Part shown: positions 1 to 10,313 of the stretch, one piece after another
How positions within the stretch are numbered: position 1 is the first letter of the stretch
Layout: every line of letters starts with the position of its first letter
NCBI GenBank assembly: GCA_018340805.1
Contig: JACMZG010001913.1
Location: 27,450,643-27,514,642, forward strand
DNA length: 64,000 nt
Direction: 5' to 3'
DNA from: Microvelia longipes
Lineage: Eukaryota > Arthropoda > Insecta > Hemiptera > Veliidae
The notes under the pieces: generated by a model
Databases searched by the model: none
Seen by the model: only the letters and a program-made list of their open reading frames with translations
What the model was told of the DNA's origin: nothing
Made by a program: the position numbers and the translations under genes

Positions 1-437
1 TTTCAGGTCCGGCTCTTGGACTATTATTAACTTTTTCTAAAACCAAATCACAAAAAATTACTTACAAGAGGAAGTATTGCTATTCTGTGTATAAAGCATA
101 AACCAAACTTGAGCAAGAACTGCATTTAATATGCTGTAAAACAAGCATTTCAAAGTAAATTCGCACGACTTGTCGAGCTTTGCAACAGAAGTTTTGAATT
201 AGATTCTCTTAATATAAAGTTCATACTTTTATCTAACAAGATGAGTAGTACTTTATCATTAAAGTTGCTAGGTATTGTTTGAAGTTTATATACAATACAG
301 TATTACATGGAGTAGTTCTAGGGTCTGACCCTACTTGTGAAGCGAATGTACTTATTTTTCTTTTTATATTTGCTCTCATATAGAGAATACAGAAGAATTT
401 TTAAGTACCTCTCTTAAACTATAACGAGCTCTACGTA

Positions 438-483
438 TAATATAATAATATTAGTATAATATTATATATATAATAATATATAT

Positions 484-550
<67 letters not shown>
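438..550. repeat. (TA)n microsatellite
   Basis: An AT-only tract that becomes an uninterrupted TA dinucleotide run toward its right end. It is one of about ten such arrays in the window; several others sit at the centre of inverted repeats or carry an insertion. Confidence 0.95.
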
Positions 551-553
<3 letters not shown>

Positions 554-1334
554 GATACAGCAGTGCCCAGCCTAGTCTTGCTTTATAAGGTACAAGTTTC
601 ACATCCAAGGCTGGCACTGACGAACACTCTTTTATCGAAGCTATTCGGAACTAGAAACTTAGAATTTAAGATAATATTGGAACAATATTACTTTTTTAAT
701 ATTCAGAAATTACATTTTTATCTTTTATAGGAAACGAGAAATTTCGCTTTAAAATTACTAATTTCGACCCTGACTGACTGAGTGAATTATTCACTCACTC
801 ATTATACATAATGAGTGAGTGGCCTAATGATAAGAGTCCTTCGTCCTTTTAGCTGCTCCAAGACGTTGGCCTTGGGGGCCGCCTCGCTCCTCTCGCGCCT
901 CTCTGTGGCCAATTCGTGGCCACATGTTGTTGTAATTTATCAGTTCGCCATATTAATGGTTTATATAAATTAATTCGCTTATAAGCGAATTGTCAAATGT
1001 ATTAGTATGTACGTAATTTGTTAACATTCGGTCAATCAATAACACAATGTTTTGTTTGACATATATATGTCAATCAATAAAATTAGAACTAATATTGGTA
1101 ATACAATGAAACTTCATATATTTGTGAACTATACATAGTAGAATATGTTTAAAAACGTTTAGTTTTTTGAAATGTTTGTATAGTCCTTTTGTGGGTTAAT
1201 GACGTCAGACATGTTTCATAAACAATAGAGTTTGGGACATTAGCAAGGTTGATTTTTGTACCAAGTTTCATTTTGATCTAAGAAAGCATTTGAATGTTAT
1301 CATGTCTCAGAAACGTTTACGACACAAAAATACT

Positions 1335-1345
1335 ATATAATAATA

Positions 1346-1390
<45 letters not shown>

Positions 1391-1426
1391 ATAAATATAT
1401 ATATATATATTATATATATATATATA
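1335..1426. repeat. (TA)n microsatellite, interrupted
   Basis: Alternating TA dinucleotides broken by a few AA or TT steps. No terminal duplication or element boundary is visible around it. Confidence 0.95.
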
Positions 1427-1786
1427 AGTGCTACATCCCTTCACTCCCCCCTCCATGACCCCAACCTTATAAGCTCATTTGTTCTTTTAAAATTCGCTAA
1501 AGCTATAAATGATATACAAGATGAGTCTCAAGTAAATTGCATCTCTTTGCTCAAGTAAGGCTACAAAGCTTGTAAACAGATACAATATACTTGAGACTAA
1601 TTATGAAAATTTTCCTATATAGACTGGAATAACAGATCTTTATAATAATATTAATAGAACAAAATTAAGAGCTAATAATTTTAACAGATGCCTTAGCAAT
1701 ATATTTAAGCAATACACAAAAGCTAAGTAAGCAAGCACGAAAATCATTGTTTATTTATTTAATTTCATTTCTATTATTAATCCTTT

Positions 1787-2590
1787 TAACTTTTCCTCAA
1801 TTATACCGTAGGAAAAATGTAGGAAAAAAACCGTACGTGCAAAAAGTCTGAAACCGGGATGTCACCAGAATTATCCGTTTCAGGTGTTATTAAGGCCTCC
1901 TGAGTGGTTTGTCTGCCTGTATATGTGTGAGTGTGTCTGTTATCATCATAACTCCCAGTGTATTTATGCTAGAAAGTTCAAACTTAGTACAAAAATCAGT
2001 CTATAGCTGTAGTTGTACTATCCGGGAAACTAGGCCCGGACATGTCATATTTTTACAACATCATTAACAACCAATAATGACAGCAAAATTTCGAAAAATT
2101 ATAAAACGCGAAAAAAATGTCAATCAATTTGAGATTTAGCACGCATGTAGCCATGCATAAGACTAACATATGCGCCAAATTTCATCTCATTATCAGCATT
2201 GATTCAATTTTAACAAATGACTTCTATATGTTATTTAAAAAAATCGGGAAATAATCCAATTAAATTGAAATTTAGTACAAGTGTATACCTTTACGTAATA
2301 AATAAGTTCAACAAGTGTGTTTCAATACGACAGTATATCCATGATTTTTGATGGATCATAAAGGTTAAGCATAATCTAGCGTGGTCAGTGTCTGGATAGG
2401 TGACCACTGGGGATAAAAAGGATGCATTTGCCATCTGAGAACGAGTGAAGCAAGTCCGAAGACGTGTTGCAGTATAAATTTGGCGAATTGTATATTATGA
2501 GGACGAACGTAGCGAGTCAGTAGTTGGGAGTATGAGCATAACGAATCCGATATGATGTGAAAAAGTTCCGAAATATCCCGTACCCGACTA
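1787..2590 (-). repeat. Dispersed repeat family, long copy with 5S-like segment
   Basis: The complement of this stretch aligns along most of its length with 20945-21590 and in parts with 5190-5760 and 26195-26930. Shared landmarks, in family orientation, are a GGGTACGGG-like left end, a doubled CTTCGGACTTGCTTCG...CGTCCTCA phrase, the 5S-like block (antisense), a CA-rich tract, the phrase CACTCAGGAGGCC, then CCTGAAACGGATA and a tail with GGTATAA...GAGGAAAAGTAAAAA. No coding capacity is visible. Class is uncertain: a composite non-autonomous element is the most I can say. Confidence 0.7.
2361..2413 (+). repeat. 5S rRNA-like segment in dispersed repeat
   Basis: The run AAGGTTAAGC followed by GTGGTCAGTG, TCTGGATAGG and TGACCACTGGGG follows, in order and spacing, the internal promoter part of eukaryotic 5S rRNA (box A, intermediate element, box C). 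Only the middle of 5S is present; the 5' third and the 3' end are missing, so this is not a 5S gene. Diverged copies in the same repeat lie at 5371-5411 and 21127-21175, both on the other strand. Confidence 0.7.
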
Positions 2591-2639
2591 TTTTTGAATT
2601 ACTATTTTTTTGTTGGTTCCTTACGTCTGTCGAGGTTTG

Positions 2640-4038
2640 TGATGGCTCTGCATGACTCAGTTACACACACACACACAGACAGACAGCATGGTGAAGACCA
2701 CCCACTCAAGACGTAATGAAAATAGCTAAAAAGCATAATTATGGTGAAACCTCAGTTTCAGATTTTTTGGGTGAACTCAATACTTTTCCTTAATTCATTG
2801 GTAGAAGTTGAGGGAAAGTGAAAAAGAACAAGAATTATTTTTGTCTCTCCAGTTTCAAATGAAAAAGAACCTCCCCACCGGAGAAATAATATCTTTAGCA
2901 TAAATATGTCATATCAAAGCGATATCAAAGTTTTCAGTTAATATATTTATATGCACTTAAAAACGTTAACTTAAAAGATGTAAAAGAAAGCTATGGGATA
3001 AGTTTGTCGGTGCAAGGGATGTTGGTTGGGAGGAATTTCTTAACTAATTAGTTTGCGCAAGTAGCTGGCTGGAAAAGTTTGTTAAAGCATCGTCTAAGTA
3101 GAGGGTTAGGGAGGGGGCAAAGTCAAGCCAAAGCTATCAATCTGATTAACTTGATAAATTTAAGACTCCTGTAAAAAAAGCATGACAAGTATGGTACTGC
3201 GGTCTCAGGGTATGTTTCTGTGTCAAATACCAGCACCGAATTTTTTCAGTAAATAGTTTCTATGACTCATTTTGATGCGAGTTTTTTCACGAGTTTCAAA
3301 AGATATTTCAAGGCTTTTGAATTTCTATGGCTTTCATGCAATATTCAAAAAAAATGGATCAATAGGTAGATAAATAACTGTCTTTTCCCCTTTAAAACCC
3401 TCCTCGAAACCAACATATTAATCAAATAATTTTAAATAAAATAGACAACATAAACACACTTTGTCTCCAAGTGTTTTTTTTTCGCTCTCTCTCTCTCTAT
3501 ATCGTCTTGACGATAAAACATGCAGGTGGTATATAATGTGAAGTATATACCACCTTCCTTATATTTCTTTATAAGAAATAAAGAAGCACTTTTTACTACC
3601 AAAGGAAGGAAAAGTTACTTTTTACTTCCTTAAGACTAAGAAAATATTTTTTTGGGCAGCATTAAAGTAGGCCTTTTATATCCTAAAGAAACACATTTTT
3701 TTACAAAAATATCAGCGACAGTTTCGTATTTTTTCTACTCCCATGGGCAGTAAAAAGTTTTACTGTCACCGGTGAAGTTCCTGATATGTCCACTAGGTGG
3801 GCGCTAGCAGTTTACTACACTATTATCTTCCTTGTTCATCTTACTTTTATTTTGCTTATCAAATAAATGGTTGAAGTTGGGCTCCGTGGAGCAGCGGCAA
3901 TATAGGCAATACACAACTGTATTGTGTACTTAGTCTACCCAAAAACCTGCAGGTGCACGCAAAATCATTAAAATATTAAAAAATACCATTTTTTCGAATC
4001 CAACAAATTTCCAAAATGCGTTTCTCACATCCCTATTT
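2640..4038. other. Intergenic, repeat fragments only
   Basis: Near 2650-2800 a CA-rich tract followed by GAAACCTCAGTTTCAGATTT resembles the tail of the dispersed repeat just to the left. At 3524-3556 there is a hairpin with 12 nt arms (AGGTGGTATATA and its complement). About 3760-3810 matches the complement of 56440-56500, marking another repeat family. No gene is supported. Confidence 0.5.
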
Positions 4039-4040
4039 TA

Positions 4041-4442
4041 CAGTCCATCGTTTAGTTTAAAAATCCCCAAGGTCATAAGTATTTTGGGGATTGACCAATC
4101 AGAGAAGCCGCTGCCAACCTCTCACTTAAAAAGAGTAAAAAATCCCTATCACAATAACCGCTGTAGGGAAAAAAACTTCTTCCCGGCAATCGTTCACTTT
4201 GTTTGTGGTTCTTCTTTTGATTACATCGTTTGAAAACTACTTTCAAATTAATCTTAAAAATGATATTTTAAAATAAAACTACACAAAAGAAAGGTAAAAA
4301 AACATCGCCAAGAAAATACGGGTAAAATAACCTGATTTGTTTACATAGTTTTTTCCCGCTCCTTTCTTGCAGGGATTTTATTCTTAAGAATCAGTGGTGT
4401 TTAAACTGACCTGTCAAGATTTTTAAACTAAACGATAGACTG
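4041..4442. mobile_element. Mariner-like MITE with TA target duplication
   Basis: A 402 bp element with ~25 bp terminal inverted repeats. The left end begins CAGTCCATCGTTTAGTTTAA and the right end is its complement with one mismatch (CAGTCTATCG...). Both ends are directly flanked by TA (4039-4040 and 4443-4444), as expected for Tc1/mariner insertion. There is no transposase, so it is non-autonomous. It sits inside an older repeat, whose parts near 3760-3810 and 4566-4612 correspond to one continuous copy at 56360-56530. Confidence 0.85.
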
Positions 4443-4444
4443 TA

Positions 4445-5189
4445 GTTGCGGTATAGCATAGTCAAAGAAACTCCAACTACTATTACTACGCCCAAAAAAA
4501 GTAGCATATGCTACACCAATGAATTTTTTTTAACTCGGCTCTTTTAATAGTCTCCTTTTGCTCGACAGTAAATATAGTCGCCACGGTAAAAAAAGACCTT
4601 CTTCACAATTTTATTATTCTTTGCTGTATTTATAATAAAATTGTCAAAAAGCTAATGCGTGTTAATTTATATGGATTTCAAAATTATAAATTATTTCATT
4701 AGTTTTATTCAATCGTATTTATTTGTTTAAAACTGAATTCAGCATCAACAAGGTGAATTTAGTATCTTAAGAGCTCAAACTGTGTATCTTTTAACTGCCA
4801 ATAATTTCTATAATATCCTAGTTCACAATAAACTGTTTGAATTGTAAAAAACAACTTGAGTTTTTAATATTATAAGTAAGCTTTTAAGACAACATTAACA
4901 AAGCCTTTAATTAAGATATTTAGAATTGTTTTCCTCATTATAAATAATTAATATTTAGTTAAATGGTTATTTAGATAAGATTATCGTGTGAATTTAACTA
5001 ACGAGTTAAATTCACATGATAATATCGTGATGAATCATTAATAGATTCACACGAAAAGTTTGTCCGTAGTGGCCACCCAGTGCTGTTGTCATTTCCCTTC
5101 TTGACCTGCTGTTACTGTTTAGTCCACAATCTTTACGTTGGTTATATCAGTGGAGTAGACCCCCACCCTTCTAATGACTTTAGTTGACT
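4445..5189. other. Intergenic, no gene seen
   Basis: AT-rich DNA. A hairpin near 4988-5016 has arms TGTGAATTTAACT and its complement around a short loop. Positions 4566-4612 belong to the repeat interrupted by the MITE on the left. Confidence 0.5.
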
Positions 5190-5550
5190 TTAGTAACTCG
5201 GGTATGGGTTACCTCGGAACTTTTCCTCATCACATCAGATTCGCTACGCTGATCCTCCCTGCTTCGGACTTGCTTCGCTCGTCCTCAGCATATACAATTC
5301 GCCAAATGTATACTGCAACATGTCTTCAGACTTGCATTGCTCATCCTCAAATAGTAAATCCATATGTATCATTCTCAGCGGTCATCCATACTGCACTGGT
5401 TATGGTTGTACTTATGGGTTATTGAAGTCATAAAAAATATTTTCCGAATAGCACAACTACAGCGGTAGACTAATTTTTGTACAAAGTTTCAACTCCGGCA
5501 TGAATACACTAGGAGCTACGATAATAACAGACACAGACACACACACACAT

Positions 5551-5645
<95 letters not shown>

Positions 5646-5760
5646 CATCTTAGTGAACACCACTCAGGAGGCCTTTAAATCACCTGAAACGGATAATTCC
5701 GGTATTGGATTTTTTGAAAACACAATACTTCCCTATATACCTATGGTATAAATGAGGAAT
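5190..5760 (+). repeat. Dispersed repeat family copy, source of the adjacent minisatellite
   Basis: Same family as 1787-2590, opposite orientation. It contains GGGTTACCTCGGAAC, the CTTCGGACTTGCTTCG phrase, the 5S-like block as complement (5371-5411), a CA-then-TA microsatellite (about 5527-5645), CACTCAGGAGGCC, CCTGAAACGGATA and a tail ending in ...GGTATAAATGAGGAATAG. The tail runs without a break into the tandem array at 5701-6817. Confidence 0.75.
5527..5645. repeat. Compound (CA)n(TA)n microsatellite
   Basis: An ACACAC tract passing into a long TA run, at the point where the other family copies carry only short CA-rich sequence. Open frames reading as repeated Ile-Tyr on both strands here are artefacts of the dinucleotide. 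Confidence 0.95.
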
Positions 5761-6817
5761 AGTAAAAATGATTGACAACCACAGGAAAGATGCAGTAACG
5801 ATTTTGTATTGTAACGACGGTATTGGATTTTTTGAAAACACAGTACTTCCCTATGGTATAAATGAGGAATAGTAAAAATGATTGACAACCACAGGAAAGA
5901 TGCAGTAACGATTTTGTATTGTAACGACGGTATTGGATTTTTTGAAAACACAGTACTTCCCTATGGTATAAATGAGGAATAGTAAAAATGATTGACAACC
6001 ACAGGAAAGATGCAGTAACGATTTTGTATTGTAACGACGGTATTGGATTTTTTGAAAACACAGTACTTTCCCTATGGTATAAATGAGGAATAGTAAAAAT
6101 GATTGACAACCACAGGAAAGATGCAGTAACGATTTTGTATTGTAACGACGGTATTGGATTTTTTTGAAAACACAGTACTTCCCTATATACTATGGTATAA
6201 ATGAGGAATAGTAAAAATGATTGACAACCACAGGAAAGATGCAGTAACGATTTTGTATTGTAACGACGGTATTGGATTTTTTGAAAACACAGTACTTCCC
6301 TATGGTATAAATGAGGAATAGTAAAAATGATTGACAACCACAGGAAAGATGCAGTAACGATTTTGTATTGTAACGACGGTATTGGATTTTTTGAAAAACA
6401 CAGTACTTCCCTATGGTATAAATGAGGAATAGTAAAAATGATTGACAACCACAGGAAAGATGCAGTAACGATTTTGTATTGTAACGACGGTATTGGATTT
6501 TTTGAAAACACAGTACTTCCCTATGGTATAAATGAGGAATAGTAAAATGATTGACAACCACAGGAAAGATGCAGTAACGATTTTGTATTGTAACGACGGT
6601 ATTGGATTTTTTGAAAACACAGTACTTCCCTATATACCTATGGTATAAATGAGGAATAGTAAAAATGATTGACAACCACAGGAAAGATGCAGTAACGATT
6701 TTGTATTGTAACGACGGTATTGGATTTTTTGAAAACACAGTACTTCCCTATATACCTATGGTATAAATGAGGAATAGTAAAAATGATTGACAACCACAGG
6801 AAAGATGCAGTAACGAC
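5701..6817. repeat. ~110 bp minisatellite, about 10 units, with long and short variants
   Basis: Unit starts (GGTATTGGATTTTTTG) fall at 5701, 5819, 5929, 6039, 6150, 6268, 6378, 6489, 6598 and 6716, giving spacings of 118, 110, 110, 111, 118, 110, 111, 109 and 118. The long units carry about 8 extra bases (ATATACCT type) before GGTATAAATGAGG. The unit equals the tail of the dispersed repeat plus a ~40 bp stretch ending GTATTGTAACGAC. Overlapping minus-strand frames of 69-256 codons are open only because the unit lacks stops. Confidence 0.95.
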
Positions 6818-6829
6818 ATCATCCAATGG

Positions 6830-8320
6830 GATTTAAGTAAAAAAATAAGACCAATTTTTTCCCTAAGCTTAGGCCGTCGGCACACACGCTACATTCTTCT
6901 TCATGTCAACCATTATCCTTATCAATATTACGATCATACTAATCAATTAAACATATGGTTAAAGCAAAGTTTTATAAATAGAATATTAGTACAATGTAGT
7001 TCTATATATAAAACTTTAGGTAAAAGTCTTACTTTGGAAACCACCAAATCCCACGGGTTAATTAAGTAAAACCTTTTGGATTACCTTTGTGTAGCTTCCT
7101 TAAATAAACGATTAAAACGAAATAAACGATAGCTTCCTCTTAAACGATTCTAAGAGGTACAAATTTCCTCTAAACTCACTGGAAATTATAGAAAAGTAAC
7201 GACATTGGTACATCGTATATCACCCAACAAACAAACGGGATACGAGGGAAATAGAGGCATTATAAGGTGGGGAACTTATGCAAGACACGCGCACTTAAGC
7301 TAGTCATGAAAAGGAACGGAAATATTGAAATTAATGAACCGAGCGACGGAAAAACCTTTTTTAATGAAGTTATACTTAGGTATAAAATACAAATTCGGAG
7401 CACATTGAAATCTAAAAAAATGAACAGCCGATTATTCTTCTTCTTCTTTTTTCTCTTTTAAAGTCCTGAATTAACAAGTTGGACTAACTCAAGCATTTTT
7501 CTTTTAACTATGCTTTGCATTTTGTAATTATTTAATTATATTTTGTAACTAATTATAACTTTATTTAGTTTGCCACTTGGTACGAATTCGATAGGAAGGT
7601 TACTAGTTAGTAAATATATTTACATAAAAATAAAAAAATAAAAATTAGAAACGTTTATCCCTTTAGAAACGTTGTTATTAAATATATTAATTTATTAAAG
7701 AAAAAAATTGTAATTATAAATTAAATTTATAAAACCAAAATGAAATTAGTATTGAAAAATAAAAATAAATTATATTAAAAATTTAAATTAAATTAAATTG
7801 AAATCAGATTAATAAGGAAAAAATAAAGGAAAACATTAATAAAAAAATAATAATATAAAAAAAATGAGAAAAAAAATATGATAAAATTAATTTTAATTGA
7901 AATTATAGGCTAGAATAGTTTTAATTAAGGCTAAAAGAGTTATAAAATTATTTATTAAATTTGGTGCATTTTTGCTGCTCTTTGGCTTCTTGACTTTTAT
8001 TTTTAATTACTAAAATTATACTAATTATTAAAATTAAACTAAATGATAAAAAGTATTATACTATACAGCCTAATTGGCTTACAAAGACATAATGTTAATT
8101 GCAAACAACTAACTACAATAAATAAGAAACTATTAGTCAAAGAAAAGAAGACTAAAACTATTAATAAGACTTAAAACATCTCCTGATATTTGTGTAAATT
8201 ATTTTTAAAGTTAATAATAAACTAAAAGTACTTTATTAGACTCATAACAAAAAAGTTAAATAGTTTCATAAAATTAAATTAGAAATCATAATTTATTGAT
8301 AATAATTTTTTATCCATGCT
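6830..8320. other. Strongly AT-rich intergenic DNA, no gene seen
   Basis: Poly-A/T-rich sequence, densest at 7600-8300. A 64-codon open frame at 7267-7461 ends in a run of Phe from a TTC/TTT tract and shows no recognisable domain, so I do not call it. No terminal repeats or RNA-gene motifs were noticed. Confidence 0.6.
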
Positions 8321-8345
8321 GTCATAATGGTCATGGGCGTAGCCA

Positions 8346-8381
8346 GGGGGGGGGGGGGGGGGCGCCCCCCCCCCCCCCCCC
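8346..8381. repeat. G17-CG-C17 perfect palindrome
   Basis: Seventeen G, then CG, then seventeen C: a 36 bp self-complementary homopolymer palindrome just inside the left end of the unit above. The right end has a shorter related tract (GGGCCCCCCCC near 19857). Exact run lengths may be affected by sequencing. Confidence 0.85.
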
Positions 8382-9410
8382 TAGCAAGGCAGGGTTGTTG
8401 CAAAAATTATATAAAAACTATGGTTCAGGCAGGAAAAACATTTTTTTTATAAAATTAATTTAAATTTTAATTTTATTAAAATAATTAATTAATTTTATAA
8501 TTTTATTTATAATAATTTAGAGCTTAAAGGAAGCTTTGTCTCAAAAATTAAATTTACCTTTTTTTAGTTCGACATATTAACTTTATGGTTTTATTATTAT
8601 TAAATAAAAACCATATTTAGTTCAGTTCAGTTCAATAATAATTTGTATTTTGTTTTAGGGAAATGTTTTTTGTTTTTCATTAAGACTATTTAAAAAAAAT
8701 TGTTTTGATTTGTCCTCTAAGAGCTTTGTTTTTTAGCAAATTTCCTTTGGGAATAAAATTCGCTAATGGGATAGGCATCAGTTTCTTGTAAAAACACTAT
8801 CTTTCGAACGGATTAATACTTTTTAATCAAACTTGGTACAAAAATCAACCTTCGGGAGGACACGAACCCTATTGAAAACAAGGTTTTTGTAACATCATTA
8901 AAACCCAGTTTGCTGAGTCAGCAAAATTTTCAAAAATTCAGTGTTAATATTTTTCACCGCAAAAAAGGTCAATGTATATGTTTTTGAGACGCTGAATCAA
9001 ATAAAACCGGTCCGAAGTCAATGCAACCACTCTAAATGACCAAAAAGTCAAAAAAAACCATTGTAAATTACCGGAAACCAAAATTTAGGTCGATAAAAAA
9101 TAAATCAATTTCGAGTAGGGTGTCGTTTTCTATGTATTTTTGGGCACTGAATCGAATGAAATCAGTCTGAAGTCAATACGATCGCTCTAAATGACCAAAA
9201 TGTCAAAAAACGGTGGTTAATGCAGGAAACCCTAAATGTTGGACCCTTAATAACACATTTCAAGTGGAGAGTCGTTTTCCATGTTTTTTGGGCCTGTGTG
9301 TTGAATGGCAGTGGTCCGGAGTCGATAAAATTACTGAAACTCTCTCCTGGGTTTAAAACCTGGTTGGGACGATATTTTTTATCGTTTTTTTTGCATAAAA
9401 TAAGTTTATA

Positions 9411-10165
9411 ACTACAAAATAATTCTGGCGTGGTGGTCCGCATATCGGAAGATTTCCCCTAGTATGCGTGCTTCCTTGATTAACAACAATCCTGGTAGGA
9501 ACGTCAATCCTCATTCTTTTTTTACATTATACATGTATACAACCACTAAATAATTCTGGCGCGGTGGTCCGCTGTCGGGCGAATCTCACCTAAAACTCGT
9601 GTCTCCGTGCTTAACAACCCACCCCCTACCTAAGGTTCCGGTTTATACTTCAGAACCCAAGCAGTCACTCAACTGCCAAGCACCGCCTGCAACTCACCCT
9701 GTCTGTACTTTTCAAAGGAAATGCGCTAAAACCTTTGAAAGATAACTGACTAAGCTTAAAGATAAGTAACTAAGCTTTAAACTAGTGCAAATAATAGTGC
9801 GTACTGCTAACTTTAGAGGCATAGTTTTGTATAAACAACTGGAAAATTATGCGCATTTCCTTTGAAAAACACAGACAAAACAAGTCACGAGCAGTGCTCG
9901 ACAATCGAGCAACAGCCTAGGCCCCAAAGCATGAACCGGAACGTCAACCAAGAAATGGGTCTTTAAGCACAGAAACACGCATTCCAAATGAAATTAGCTT
10001 GACAGCGGACCACCGCGCCGAAATTATTTATTCAGTAGTTGTAAACCTATACAATGTAAAAAACTATAAAAATTATTATTCCAACCAGGATTGCTGTTAA
10101 GCACGGAAACACGCATCCAAAAGAAATTCGCCTGAAATGAGGACCACCGCGCCAGAATTATTTAA
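9411..10165. repeat. Fold-back inverted repeat with GGCGCGGTGGTCCGC motifs
   Basis: The motif AATAATTCTGGCG[CT]GGTGGTCCGC occurs near 9418 and 9546, and its complement near 9998 and 10139. Next to it, GTGCTTAACAA on the left matches TTAAGCAC[GA] on the right. GGTTCCGGTTTAT (9644) and TTTTCAAAGGAAATGCGC (9710) on the left are matched by complements near 9935 and 9852. The whole therefore folds on a centre near 9790. A single arm recurs at 23710-23840. No coding capacity. Confidence 0.75.
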
Positions 10166-10198
10166 AAAAACCATAAACCTTACATACACACAGACACT

Positions 10199-10245
10199 CA
10201 CACACACACACACAAATATATTAAATAAATAAATATATATATATA

Positions 10246-10303
<58 letters not shown>

Positions 10304-10313
10304 AATATATATA
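10199..10313. repeat. (TA)n tract, left side of BEL/Pao target site
   Basis: A CA-rich then TA-rich array that ends exactly where the retrotransposon starts. The array resumes at 19777-19852 on the other side, so the element inserted inside a microsatellite. The short target duplication cannot be delimited because any TATA-type duplication is hidden in the repeat. Confidence 0.9.

Larger units (their letters stand above)
1..1786. other. AT-rich intergenic DNA, no gene seen
   Basis: No conserved protein or RNA gene is visible on either strand. The stretch contains two (TA)n arrays (about 438-550 and 1335-1426), a GC-richer patch near 850-925 and a hairpin at 795-824 whose 14 nt arms (CACTCACTCATTAT and its complement) are separated by 2 nt. 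Sequence near 1190-1325, including GGGTTAATGACGTCA, recurs in diverged form near 39715-39825, so it is probably an old dispersed repeat. Confidence 0.6.

Noticed and set aside
2361..2413. 5S rRNA gene
   Set aside because: Only the internal promoter region is present, diverged, and embedded in a dispersed repeat.
5457..5751. Ile/Tyr open frames on both strands
   Set aside because: They translate the (CA)n(TA)n microsatellite; the same applies to frames at 22922-23336, 41742-41954 and 46431-46625.
5733..6826. Minus-strand frames of 62-256 codons
   Set aside because: They are repeated readings of the ~110 bp minisatellite, with no start context or domain.
7267..7461. 64-codon plus-strand frame
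   Set aside because: No recognisable domain; it ends in a Phe run from a TTC/TTT tract in AT-rich DNA.
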